Below are positions 41,191 through 50,196 of a DNA stretch of 64,000 nucleotides, in pieces. The DNA comes from an uncultured Microbacterium sp. GTDB taxonomy: Bacteria; Actinomycetota; Actinomycetes; Actinomycetales; Microbacteriaceae. Under the pieces are notes generated by a model. It was not told the origin of the DNA and did no database searches. It was given only the letters and a program-made list of their open reading frames with translations. How positions within the stretch are numbered: the first letter of the stretch is position 1; each line of letters begins with the position of its first letter. The stretch lies in assembly GCF_947632095.1 (NCBI RefSeq), contig NZ_CANROA010000002.1:62001-126000 (forward strand), in the 5' to 3' direction. Made by a program: the position numbers and the translations under genes.

Positions 41191-42423
41191 TCAGAGGGCG
41201 AGGCCTCGGCCTCGCCGGGCCTCGGGCCGGCGGCCGTGCGTGAACTGGTAGAAGAGCACGGCGATCACGGCGATGCCGGCCAGCAGGAGATACATCGTTC
41301 CGTACCCGGTGGCGGAGATCAGAATCCCCAGAGCGATGGGCCCGAGTCCGATACCGGCATCCGCGAGAAGCAGCAGGGTGGAGATTCCGGTGCCGAGCTT
41401 GTGGGCGGGCACGGCGTTCACGGCGATCGCCTGGGCCGCGGGCATGAGAGATCCATAGCCCAGCCCGCTGAGCATGCCGGCGACGATGACCTGCCAATCC
41501 GCCGTGGCGAAGGACAGCAGGGCGAGCGCCAGCACGAAGAAGAACAGGCCGAAGTAGATCACGGCGTTGTCGCCCCGACGATCCTGCACCTTGCCGAGGA
41601 TGAAGCGCATGATGAGCATCGACAGTGCGTAGGCGACGAAGAACAGACTCGCTCCGGTCACCACGTCGCGCTGCTCGGCGTAGGCGTTGAGGTAGGTGAT
41701 GACGCCCGAGTAGCACAGGCCGATGAGCAGCATGAAGATGCCGATCGGGATGACCGCGGGGTCCATGATCGCGCGCAGCGTCAGCTTCGGGCGGGCGGGG
41801 AGCGCTGCCCTCGAGGAGCGTGCGGGATCGCGCAGGAAGAGTCCGAGCACGAGGCTGATCATCGAGCTTCCCAGCGCGACCTGGAACAGCAGCTCGTAGC
41901 TGAAGGATCCGACCATGAACAGGGCGAGGGCGGGGCCGACTGCGGCGGCGAGCGTGGACCCGAGCGCGAAGTATCCGGTGCCCTCGGCGCGACGGGATGC
42001 CGGGATCGCGGACTGCACGAGTGCCATGACGGCCGTGCTCATGAACGCGTAGGCGAAGCCGTGCACGAGCCGCACGATGATCAGAAGCGGGAGGGATGCC
42101 GCGGTCAGGTACAGCCCCGTGATCACGGTGGCCGCGATCAGCCCGAGGATCATGATGCGTCGCCGGCCGAAGCGGTCGACGATGTATCCGGTGAACAGGC
42201 GCGCGACGGTCGCGCCGACCACGAAGGCGCTCGAGGCGAAGCCGGCTGCGGCATCGGATGCGGCGAACTGCCGCACCGCGTAGAGGGCCATCGTGGTGAT
42301 GAGGAAGTACATGACGATGTACTGGAAGACGTTGACCATCCACGAAAGCACGAACGTCGCGCCGATCAGCTTCTGCGGTTTTTCACCGGCGGCCGCACCG
42401 TCGATCTTCACGATTTGCGTCAT
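41191..42423 (-). CDS. MFS transporter (DHA1-like)
   Basis: MTQIVKIDGAAAGEKPQKLIGATFVLSWMVNVFQYIVMYFLITTMALYAV..., LFTGYIVDRFGRRRIMILG. Confidence 0.9.
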   Translation of the reverse strand: MTQIVKIDGAAAGEKPQKLIGATFVLSWMVNVFQYIVMYFLITTMALYAVRQFAASDAAAGFASSAFVVGATVARLFTGYIVDRFGRRRIMILGLIAATVITGLYLTAASLPLLIIVRLVHGFAYAFMSTAVMALVQSAIPASRRAEGTGYFALGSTLAAAVGPALALFMVGSFSYELLFQVALGSSMISLVLGLFLRDPARSSRAALPARPKLTLRAIMDPAVIPIGIFMLLIGLCYSGVITYLNAYAEQRDVVTGASLFFVAYALSMLIMRFILGKVQDRRGDNAVIYFGLFFFVLALALLSFATADWQVIVAGMLSGLGYGSLMPAAQAIAVNAVPAHKLGTGISTLLLLADAGIGLGPIALGILISATGYGTMYLLLAGIAVIAVLFYQFTHGRRPEARRGRGLAL

Positions 42424-42461
42424 GCAAATGTATCATGCAAATCAGCCGATACGATGGCACT

Positions 42462-42920
42462 ATGACCACCGCACCGCACGAGGCCTTCGTCTACGAGCAC
42501 ATGCTCCTCTCGCGCGGCGCACTGCAGGGAACCCCCGCCCACGGGCGCGACTTCGCCATCGACCGCAGCGCCACGGTTCTGCTGGCCCGGCTCGAGGCAT
42601 CCGGCCCGATGAGCGTCGGCGAACTCGCCGATGCCTTCGGCCTCGATGTGTCGACCGTGCACCGACAGGTCGCCGCCGCGATGAAGGCGGGGCTCATCGA
42701 ACGCCTCCCCGATCCCGCCGGCGGCCCCGCGCGCAAGCACCGCCCGACCCCGCTCGGATCCGAGCGGCTCCACGAAGAGTTCACCGGCCGAACCCAGGTC
42801 GTCGAACGCGTCACCGCCGAATGGTCAGACGACGACGTCGCGCAGCTGACGATGCTGCTGCGCCGCTTCAACGAAGACGCCGAGGCCGTGCGCGGCCAGC
42901 CCTGGCCCCGGCCGGAATAG
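42462..42920 (+). CDS. MarR family transcriptional regulator
   Basis: wHTH: ATVLLARLEASGPMSVGELADAFGLDVSTVHRQVAAAMKAGLIERLPDPAGGPARKHRPTPLG; divergent from MFS. Confidence 0.88.
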   Translation: MTTAPHEAFVYEHMLLSRGALQGTPAHGRDFAIDRSATVLLARLEASGPMSVGELADAFGLDVSTVHRQVAAAMKAGLIERLPDPAGGPARKHRPTPLGSERLHEEFTGRTQVVERVTAEWSDDDVAQLTMLLRRFNEDAEAVRGQPWPRPE

Positions 42921-42924
42921 GCCC

Positions 42925-44583
42925 CTAGCGTTCGCTCAGGCGACCGCCCTCGACGTGCCAGTGGCGATCCAGGCGCACGGTTTCCAGCATCCGCCGGTCA
43001 TGCGTGACCAGCAGGAGCGTTCCCTCGTAGCTCTCGAGCGCCTCCTCGAGCTGCTCGATCGCCGCCAGGTCGAGATGGTTCGTCGGTTCGTCGAGCACGA
43101 GCAGGTTCGTGCCGCGGGCCTGCAGCAGCGCAAGCCCCGCACGGGTCCGCTCCCCCGGTGACAGCTCCCCGACGGGACGCAGCACATGATCGGCGCGAAG
43201 ACCGAACTTCGCCAGCAGCGTGCGGACCTCGGCGGATGCCATCTCCGGCACGAGCGCCTCGAAGGCATCCGCGAGCGGCACATCGTCGGCGAGCTGCGAG
43301 CGCGCCTGATCGATCTCGCCGATCTGCACACTCGTGCCGAGAGACGCAGAGCCCTCATCGGGAGTCCGCGATCCCAGCAGCGCACGCAGAAGCGTCGACT
43401 TTCCGGCGCCGTTGGGTCCTGTGATGCCGATGCGCTCGCCCGCGTTGATCTGCACCGAGACAGGACCGAGCGTGAAGTCCCCCTGATGCAGGACCGCCGA
43501 GCTGAGCGTGGAGACGACCGAGCTCGAACGCGGGGCGGAGGCGATGTGGAACTCGAGGCGCCACTCCTTGCGGGGCTCCTCGACCTCTTCGAGCCGCGCG
43601 ATGCGGCTCTCCATCTGGCGCACCTTCTGCGCCTGCTTCTCGCTCGACTCCATCGAGGCCTTCCGGCGGATCTTGTCGCTGTCGGGCGCCTTCTTCATCG
43701 CATTGCGCACGCCCTGGCTCGACCATTCCCGCTGCACGCGGGCGCGTGAGACGAGGTCGGCCTTCTTCTCGGCGTACTCGTCGTACTGTTCGCGCAGGTG
43801 CCGTCGCACCGTCGCGCGCTCCTCGAGATAGGCCTCGTAGCCGCCGCCGTAGATGCGGTGCGAGTTCTGGGCGAGGTCGAGCTCGAGCACCCGGGTGACG
43901 GCGCACGCAAGGAACTCGCGGTCGTGGCTGACGAGAACCGCTCCCCCGCGCAGACCCCGCACGAATGCTTCCAGACGCTCGAGACCATCGAGATCGAGAT
44001 CGTTCGTCGGCTCATCCAGCAGCACGATGTCGAACCGTGACAGGAGGAGCGCGGCGAGTCCCACACGGGCGGCCTGCCCGCCGGAGAGCCCCGTCATCAT
44101 GACCGCGTCCGGCGACTCCCCGAGGTCGAGGCCGAGCTCGGCGAGCACCCCGGGAATGCGCTCCTCGAGATCCGCGGCGCCGCTGGTGAGCCAGCGCTCC
44201 AACGCCGTCGAGTAGACATCGGCCGGGTCGGGGCCGTCCGCGGGCGCGGGCTCGGCGAGGGCTGCGGCGGCAGCATCCATCTCCGCCGTCGCCGCGGCGC
44301 ATCCCGTCCTCCGCCCGATGTACGCGGCGACGGATTCACCGGGCGTGCGATCGTGCTCCTGCGGCAGCCAGCCGACGAAAGCATCGACCGGGGCCAGAGA
44401 AACCGTCCCCGCCTGCGGGGCGTCGACGCCGGCGAGCAGACGCAGCAGCGTGCTCTTGCCGGCGCCGTTCGCACCGATCACGCCGATCACATCCCCGGCG
44501 GCGACCGTCAGGTCGATGCCGTCGAAGAGCGTGCGATGTCCGTATCCGCCCGCGAGGGACTGGGCGACGAGAGTTGCGGTCAC
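42925..44583 (-). CDS. ABC-F family ATPase
   Basis: Tandem NBDs without TMDs: GANGAGKSTLLRLLAGV/LSGGQAARVGLAALLLSRFDIVLLDEPTNDLD, linker, GPNGAGKSTLLRALLGS/LSPGERTRAGLALLQARGTNLLVLDEPTNHLD. GTG start overlaps upstream stop. Confidence 0.92.
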   Translation of the reverse strand: MTATLVAQSLAGGYGHRTLFDGIDLTVAAGDVIGVIGANGAGKSTLLRLLAGVDAPQAGTVSLAPVDAFVGWLPQEHDRTPGESVAAYIGRRTGCAAATAEMDAAAAALAEPAPADGPDPADVYSTALERWLTSGAADLEERIPGVLAELGLDLGESPDAVMMTGLSGGQAARVGLAALLLSRFDIVLLDEPTNDLDLDGLERLEAFVRGLRGGAVLVSHDREFLACAVTRVLELDLAQNSHRIYGGGYEAYLEERATVRRHLREQYDEYAEKKADLVSRARVQREWSSQGVRNAMKKAPDSDKIRRKASMESSEKQAQKVRQMESRIARLEEVEEPRKEWRLEFHIASAPRSSSVVSTLSSAVLHQGDFTLGPVSVQINAGERIGITGPNGAGKSTLLRALLGSRTPDEGSASLGTSVQIGEIDQARSQLADDVPLADAFEALVPEMASAEVRTLLAKFGLRADHVLRPVGELSPGERTRAGLALLQARGTNLLVLDEPTNHLDLAAIEQLEEALESYEGTLLLVTHDRRMLETVRLDRHWHVEGGRLSER

Positions 44584-44825
44584 TCCTCGATCTTCGCACC
44601 CTTGGGCCGCAGGATCACACCGGTCAGCCCCATGGCAGCGGGCCACGCGACCATCGTCAGGCAGAAGGCGATGGGCCAGGCGATGATGAACTGCTTCGGC
44701 CATGCCGCCAGCCACTCCATCGAGAAGCCGCCGCCGAAGATCAGGCCCATGATGCCCGACATCGTCGCCGCCATGATGAAGGTCATGATGACCTGCGAGA
44801 GGAAGATTCCGGCCTTGGTGTTCAT
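44580..44825 (-). CDS. DUF2798-like small membrane protein
   Basis: MNTKAGIFLSQVIMTFIMAATMSGIMGLIFGGGFSMEWLAAWPKQFIIAWPIAFCLTMVAWPAAMGLTGVILRP. Confidence 0.82.
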   Translation of the reverse strand: MNTKAGIFLSQVIMTFIMAATMSGIMGLIFGGGFSMEWLAAWPKQFIIAWPIAFCLTMVAWPAAMGLTGVILRPKGAKIEE

Positions 44826-45108
44826 ATGCGTTTCCGTTCCGGACGGACGGCACCGACGAAGGGTACGCGGGCGCCGCCGTCACTCTTTCGAGAGGGGCGC
44901 CACGGGTTCGCACGGAGCGTGCAACTGCATCTCGGAGAATCCGAGGGTTGGAATAACCACACCAACCTGAATCTTTCTGGCATCCCGATTTTACCGGATG
45001 CCGGGATGCCGCGGACGCGCAGGAGACCACGGACTCACGCCGAACGCAACCCCCGTGCCCGGCATCCGCGCCTTTCGTACGGTGATGGTCCGACGAAAGG
45101 AGCACACC

Positions 45109-45657
45109 ATGGCAGAACTCAACGGCAAGAAGGTGGCATTCCTGCTGACCGACGGATTCGAGGACAGCGAGCTGACCGGCCCGTGGGAGGCGGTGACGGA
45201 TGCCGGCGCCGAGGCGCTGCTCGTGTCGCCGGGCGACGGAACGGTGACGGGCAAGAACGGGCACGAACAGCGGGTCGACACCGCGGTCGCGACGGCGGAT
45301 GCGGAGGACTTCGATGCTCTGGTGCTGCCCGGCGGTGTCGTGAACGCCGATCATCTGCGGATGGATCAGAGCGCGGTCGCGTTCGCGAAGGCGTTCTTCT
45401 CAGCCGGCAAGCCGGTATCGGTCATCTGCCACGGGGCATGGATCCTCACCGAGGCGGACGTCCTCCGGGACCGCACGATCACCAGCTATCCCAGCTTGCG
45501 GACCGACCTGCGAAACGCGGGAGCGACCTGGGTGGACCGCGAGGTCGTCGTCGATGATGGGCTGGTCTCCAGCCGCACCCCCGACGACCTTCCCGCCTTC
45601 AACGCGAAGACGGTGGAGGAGATCGGTGAGGGCGTGCACGCGGGCCAGCACGCCTGA
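45109..45657 (+). CDS. DJ-1/PfpI family type 1 glutamine amidotransferase-like protein
   Basis: MAELNGKKVAFLLTDGFEDSELTGPWEAVTDAGAEALLVSPG; VICHGAWILTEADVLRDRTITSYPSLRTDLRNAGATWVDREVVVD. Confidence 0.93.
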   Translation: MAELNGKKVAFLLTDGFEDSELTGPWEAVTDAGAEALLVSPGDGTVTGKNGHEQRVDTAVATADAEDFDALVLPGGVVNADHLRMDQSAVAFAKAFFSAGKPVSVICHGAWILTEADVLRDRTITSYPSLRTDLRNAGATWVDREVVVDDGLVSSRTPDDLPAFNAKTVEEIGEGVHAGQHA

Positions 45658-45664
45658 ACGGGCG

Positions 45665-46222
45665 TCAGTCCCAGTCGAGGTACTCCTCGATGATGACGCC
45701 GGTCTCGAAGGGGTGCGTGACGGGGAAGAAGTGGTCGGCGCCCTCGATCGTCTTGATGCTCGAGCGCTCGGGGGCGGTCGCCTGCAGCTTCTCGGCGTTC
45801 GTGGCAGGGGTGACCTCATCGGCCGAGCCCTGCACGAACAGGACCGGCACCACCGGAGCCAGGGCGATGTCGACGTCTTCAGCGCCCATCAGCAGCAGCC
45901 CGTTGACACGATCGGCGTGCGCGTTGGCGAACACGCGGGCGGTCGTCCCTCCGATGCCGTATCCGCCGATCCAGCTGTCCTCGATGCCGAGGTGCTCGAG
46001 AACGGCGGCCGCGTCGGCCGCCCGCTGCTCGTGCGAGATGCCGGCGCCGCCGATGCGGATGACGCGGAAGCCCGCTTCTTCAGCGAGGTAATGGGAGATC
46101 ACGCCGAGACCGTCGGAGTCGAGCGCGCGCTCGGTCACCAGGGCGAGCGTGACCGGCCCCTCGCCTTCATCCGTGAACGGCACGGTGCGGCCTTCGAGGT
46201 CGATGCTGTTGATCTCGGTCAC
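45665..46222 (-). CDS. Alpha/beta-hydrolase (dienelactone hydrolase-like) fold protein with non-canonical nucleophile elbow
   Basis: DSWIGGYGIGGTTARVFANAHADRVNGLLLMG...PVLFVQGSADEVTP...IEGADHFFPVTHPFETGV. Confidence 0.82.
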   Translation of the reverse strand: MTEINSIDLEGRTVPFTDEGEGPVTLALVTERALDSDGLGVISHYLAEEAGFRVIRIGGAGISHEQRAADAAAVLEHLGIEDSWIGGYGIGGTTARVFANAHADRVNGLLLMGAEDVDIALAPVVPVLFVQGSADEVTPATNAEKLQATAPERSSIKTIEGADHFFPVTHPFETGVIIEEYLDWD

Positions 46223-46320
46223 GATGGGATGCCCTCCTGGATGCGACGGGTGGTCGGAACCAGTCTAGAGGGGCTGGGTTAGGCACGCCTGACCCGCACT
46301 ACGTGCGTCAGACTGGAAGC

Positions 46321-46764
46321 ATGCATGATCTGCGCGTGATGCCGGGGCCGGGCGCTCCGCGCGGGCTGATCATCCCCGCATCCGAGCTCCTCGAGCACTT
46401 CTCCCGCGCATCCGGACCGGGCGGCCAGGGTGTGAACACGACCGATTCGCGCGTGCAGCTCTTCTTCGACGTCTCGACCACGACCGCGCTCGACGATGAC
46501 CAGCGTCGGCGGATCGTCGATCGTCTCGGATCGCGCCTGAACGACGGAGTGCTCATAATCGATGCCTCGGAGCATCGGTCGCAGCGGCAGAACCGGGTCG
46601 TCGCACGCGAGCGCCTCGCCGCGGCGCTGCGGGATGCCGTGACCCCGGTCATCGGCCGACGGGCGACGCGTCCGACCCGCGGCTCGCAGCGCCGCCGACT
46701 GGAGAGCAAGCAACGCCGGTCGGACACGAAGGCGATGCGCCGCCGCCCTTCCGAGAACGGCTGA
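46321..46764 (+). CDS. arfB: Alternative ribosome-rescue factor ArfB / class I release-factor-like hydrolase
   Basis: IPASELLEHFSRASGPGGQGVNTTDSRVQLFFDVS (GGQ motif) with basic C-terminal tail RRLESKQRRSDTKAMRRR. Confidence 0.93.
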   Translation: MHDLRVMPGPGAPRGLIIPASELLEHFSRASGPGGQGVNTTDSRVQLFFDVSTTTALDDDQRRRIVDRLGSRLNDGVLIIDASEHRSQRQNRVVARERLAAALRDAVTPVIGRRATRPTRGSQRRRLESKQRRSDTKAMRRRPSENG

Positions 46765-46809
46765 CCCTCGAGCGCTTCACATGCAATGTGACATGTAAAC
46801 TTGTGCCCC

Positions 46810-48402
46810 GTGCAGCACACCCCCGAGCCTGTCGACGACGGCAGCATCATCGACTACGCGGCGATCCCCGGCCCCCGGGCACGTCGCTCGCGCCTGCCAG
46901 CGCTCGATGCGCGGGCCTGGACGCTGAAAGTCGCCCTCTCACAACGGCCGTGGAGCTTCATCGCCTCGATCGGGATGGCCGCAGCCTTCGTCTGCAACGG
47001 GCTCACCCCGGTCATCGTCGGCAATGCCGTGGATGACGCCATCGCCACCTCCTCGTTCGAGCGCCTCGGGTTCTGGCTGCTCGTCCTCGCCGGGCTGTTC
47101 CTCGTCTCGATAGGGGTGAACTGGACCGCGCGCTTCATGCTCATCCGCAGCCAGCAGCTGGTGGCGCACGACCTGCGCACGGCGGTCACCGACCGCATCC
47201 AGGATCCGCGCGGCTTCGCCGGTAGCGATCGCACCGCGGGCGGCCTGCTCTCCATCGCCTCCTCCGACACCACCCGGCTCGGCGAGATCGTCATGATGAC
47301 GGTCATGCCAGTCGCCGAGGCCGCCGCCATCACCTACGGCGCCATCATGATGTACACCGTCAACCCCTGGCTGAGCGTGGCGACCGTCATCGGCGGCCTG
47401 CTGCTCGTGGTCATCGCGCTGCGCGTGGGCCGCCCGCTGCAGGCGCGCTCCGTCGTCCGCCAGGCAGCCATCGCCCAGGCCGCCGCGACCGCCGCCGATG
47501 TCGTGCAGGGCCTGCGCGTGCTCAAGGGACTCGGAACCATCGTCACGGTGCAGGGCCGCTACCGCGACGTCTCCGATATCGCCTACCGCGAGACGGTGCG
47601 CGCGAACGCCGCCGAAGCCCGATTGAACGGCGCGACCGAGGCTGCCGGAGCCCTGTTCGTCTGCGCGCTCGGCATCGGAACGGGCGCTCTGGCCCTCGCC
47701 GGGCAGGTCAGCATCGGCGAGCTCATCACGGTCGTGGGGCTGACGCAGTTCCTCATCACACCCATGACGATGTTCGGCCGCAACCTCGCTTCCCGGTGGG
47801 CCTCGGCCGAGGCGTCCGGGCGGCGCGTCCGCGATGTGCTCGGAGCGGACTTCGAGCGCGTCGACGAGGCGGATGCCGCGGCGATCGACCGCATCATGCA
47901 GGCCCTGCCCGTGGGGGTCACGGTCGTACCGGGGAGCGACCCCGATCTCATCGCGGCGCTCGAATCGCTCCCTCGTTCGCGGGTCATCGTCGCCCCGCAC
48001 TCCGCCGACCTCTTCGACGGCACCGTGGGCGAGAACATCTTCCCCGACCCGGCGGTCGCCGCCGCGGCTCTCGAGGTGGCATCCGGTACGGACATCCCCG
48101 GTGGTGCGGACAAGCGGGTCGGCGAGAACGGGCGGATGCTGTCGGGCGGTCAGCGCCAGCGCGTGGCTCTCGCCCGGGCGATCGCGTTCGATCCGGAACT
48201 CCTCGTTCTTCAAGAGCCGACGACCGCGGTCGACTCCGTTACCGAGCAGCGCATCAGTGCACGGGTCGCGGAGCACCGCGCGGGCCGGCGCACCCTCGTT
48301 CTGACCGATGCGCCGGCGTGGAACGCCGTGGCCGCCCAGCGCCTCACCCTCGCTCAGCTGCGGGATACCGTGCGCACAGGACTGGCCGGAGAAACCCGAT
48401 GA
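46810..48402 (+). CDS. ABC exporter half-transporter with degenerate nucleotide-binding domain (no Walker A)
   Basis: Six-TM exporter domain; NBD reduced: no GxxGxGKS/T, retains MLSGGQRQRVALARAIAFDPELLVLQEPTTAVDS. GTG start at 46810. Confidence 0.88.
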   Translation: MQHTPEPVDDGSIIDYAAIPGPRARRSRLPALDARAWTLKVALSQRPWSFIASIGMAAAFVCNGLTPVIVGNAVDDAIATSSFERLGFWLLVLAGLFLVSIGVNWTARFMLIRSQQLVAHDLRTAVTDRIQDPRGFAGSDRTAGGLLSIASSDTTRLGEIVMMTVMPVAEAAAITYGAIMMYTVNPWLSVATVIGGLLLVVIALRVGRPLQARSVVRQAAIAQAAATAADVVQGLRVLKGLGTIVTVQGRYRDVSDIAYRETVRANAAEARLNGATEAAGALFVCALGIGTGALALAGQVSIGELITVVGLTQFLITPMTMFGRNLASRWASAEASGRRVRDVLGADFERVDEADAAAIDRIMQALPVGVTVVPGSDPDLIAALESLPRSRVIVAPHSADLFDGTVGENIFPDPAVAAAALEVASGTDIPGGADKRVGENGRMLSGGQRQRVALARAIAFDPELLVLQEPTTAVDSVTEQRISARVAEHRAGRRTLVLTDAPAWNAVAAQRLTLAQLRDTVRTGLAGETR

Positions 48403-50186
48403 CCCCGTCGAGACCCGCGACCGGGATGCGCTTCCCCCTGGCCACCGGTGCGCAGGTGCGACGCGAGGTCGGCCGTCAGATCCGCGGGGTGCGCCGGGCT
48501 CGCGGGCTGTTCCTCCTCGCGCTCCTGCTGTTGAGCATCGGCGCCTATGCGGGGGTCCTCGTGCCGCAGTTCATGGGGCGGATCGTCGACCTCGTCCAGG
48601 GAGACGGGCGATTGTCGCTGTGGTCGATCGGTGCGGGGCTCGTCATCGCCGCGGTGACCGGCGCCGTGCTGAACGCCGCCGGCTTCTATCTCGTGTCGCG
48701 GCTCTCGGAGCGGGCCATCGCTAATCTGCGTCAGGAGATGGTGGGCACGGCGCTGGGCCTGCCGACCCATCAGGTCGAGGACGCGGGTTCGGGCGATCTC
48801 ATCAGCCGTTCCACGGATGATGTCGCCGAGCTCTCCGCTGCCGTCACCGAGACGATCCCGACCCTGTCGACGTCGGTGTTCACCGTCGTCGCGACTGTGA
48901 TCGCCCTGGCCGCGCTGGACTGGCAGTTCCTCCTCCTGCCGCTCCTCGTCACCCCTGTGTATTTTTTCGCCGCCCGCCAGTACCTCTCGAAGGCGCCCGA
49001 CCGTTACGCCGCCGCCCGCGCGGCCATGGCCGAGCGCGCCCGCCGCGTCCTCGAGGCGATCCGCGGACGCGCGACCGTGCGCGCCTTCTCGATGGAGCGG
49101 CGCATGCACACCGAGATCGGGAACGCCTCCTGGCATGTGGTTCGCACGAGCATCACGGCCCGGATGACGATGCTCGTGCTCAACGCCTGGATGCTCGTCG
49201 CCGAACTGCTGCTGCTGGCGCTCGCTCTGCTCGTCGGCTTCCATCTCGTCGCCGCCGACGCTCTCTCGGTCGGCGCAGTCACCGGCGCCGTGCTTATGCT
49301 CATCCGCCTGCGCGGCCCCATGAACAGCTTCATGCGCGTGCTCGACGTCGTGCAGTCCGGCTATGCGTCTCTCGCCCGCATCGTCGGCGTCACGATCGAT
49401 CCGCCCGTGCCGGTTCCCGACAGCGGCGCGGGAGCGCCCGAGGGCCGGGTCGAGCTGCGCGGCGTGAGCTTCAGCTATGGCGAGGGGTGGGCGGTGCGCG
49501 ATGTGGATCTGCGCATCGATCCGGGCGAGACCGTCGCGATCGTCGGCGCGTCAGGGGCCGGCAAGACGACCGTCGCGGCTCTGCTCGCCGGTCTGCGGAT
49601 CCCCGTTTCCGGCCAGGTGCTCGTCGACGGCCGTGCGGTGTCGAGCCTGTCGGATCGGGAGCGCATCGCCCGGCTGGCGATGGTGAGCCAGGAGGTGCAC
49701 GTGTTCTCGGGAACGCTGCGCCAAGACCTCACCCTCGCCCGGCCCGGCGCCGACGACGACGCGCTGATGACCGCGCTGGAGCGCGTGCACGCGCACGACT
49801 GGTTCGAGCGGCTCCCGATGGGCCTCGACACGGTCGTGGGCGCCCGCGGCGTGCAACTGGATCCGGTCGCCGCCCAGCAGCTCGCTCTCGCCCGCATCCT
49901 TCTGCTCGACCCGGCGGTCGTCATCATGGACGAGGCGACGGCCGAGGCGGGCTCCGCCGGGGCCGAAGCGCTCGAGCTCGCCGCTGATGAGGTCACCCGC
50001 GACCGCTCGGCGCTCGTGATCGCGCACCGCCTCGACCAGGCATCGCGCGCCGACCGCATCCTCGTCATGGAGTCCGGCCGTGTCATCGAGGAGGGCGCGC
50101 ACACCGATCTCCTCGCCGCAGGCGGCGCCTATGCGCACCTGTGGTCGGCGTGGTCGGCCGGCCGCGAGGGCGACGAGGCGCGCTGA
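48399..50186 (+). CDS. ABC exporter half-transporter with intact Walker A and degenerate signature motif
   Basis: TMD plus IVGASGAGKTTVAALLAGL, signature replaced by VQLDPVAAQQLALARILLLDPAVVIMDEATAEAGS; start overlaps the upstream partner stop. Confidence 0.9.
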   Translation: MTPSRPATGMRFPLATGAQVRREVGRQIRGVRRARGLFLLALLLLSIGAYAGVLVPQFMGRIVDLVQGDGRLSLWSIGAGLVIAAVTGAVLNAAGFYLVSRLSERAIANLRQEMVGTALGLPTHQVEDAGSGDLISRSTDDVAELSAAVTETIPTLSTSVFTVVATVIALAALDWQFLLLPLLVTPVYFFAARQYLSKAPDRYAAARAAMAERARRVLEAIRGRATVRAFSMERRMHTEIGNASWHVVRTSITARMTMLVLNAWMLVAELLLLALALLVGFHLVAADALSVGAVTGAVLMLIRLRGPMNSFMRVLDVVQSGYASLARIVGVTIDPPVPVPDSGAGAPEGRVELRGVSFSYGEGWAVRDVDLRIDPGETVAIVGASGAGKTTVAALLAGLRIPVSGQVLVDGRAVSSLSDRERIARLAMVSQEVHVFSGTLRQDLTLARPGADDDALMTALERVHAHDWFERLPMGLDTVVGARGVQLDPVAAQQLALARILLLDPAVVIMDEATAEAGSAGAEALELAADEVTRDRSALVIAHRLDQASRADRILVMESGRVIEEGAHTDLLAAGGAYAHLWSAWSAGREGDEAR

Positions 50187-50196
50187 GGATGCAGCG

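Noticed and set aside
42925-45354. 809-aa extension of the ABC-F ORF upstream
   Set aside because: The 5' extension runs antisense through DUF2798 and the promoter region; GTG at 44583 coupled to the DUF2798 stop is the plausible start.
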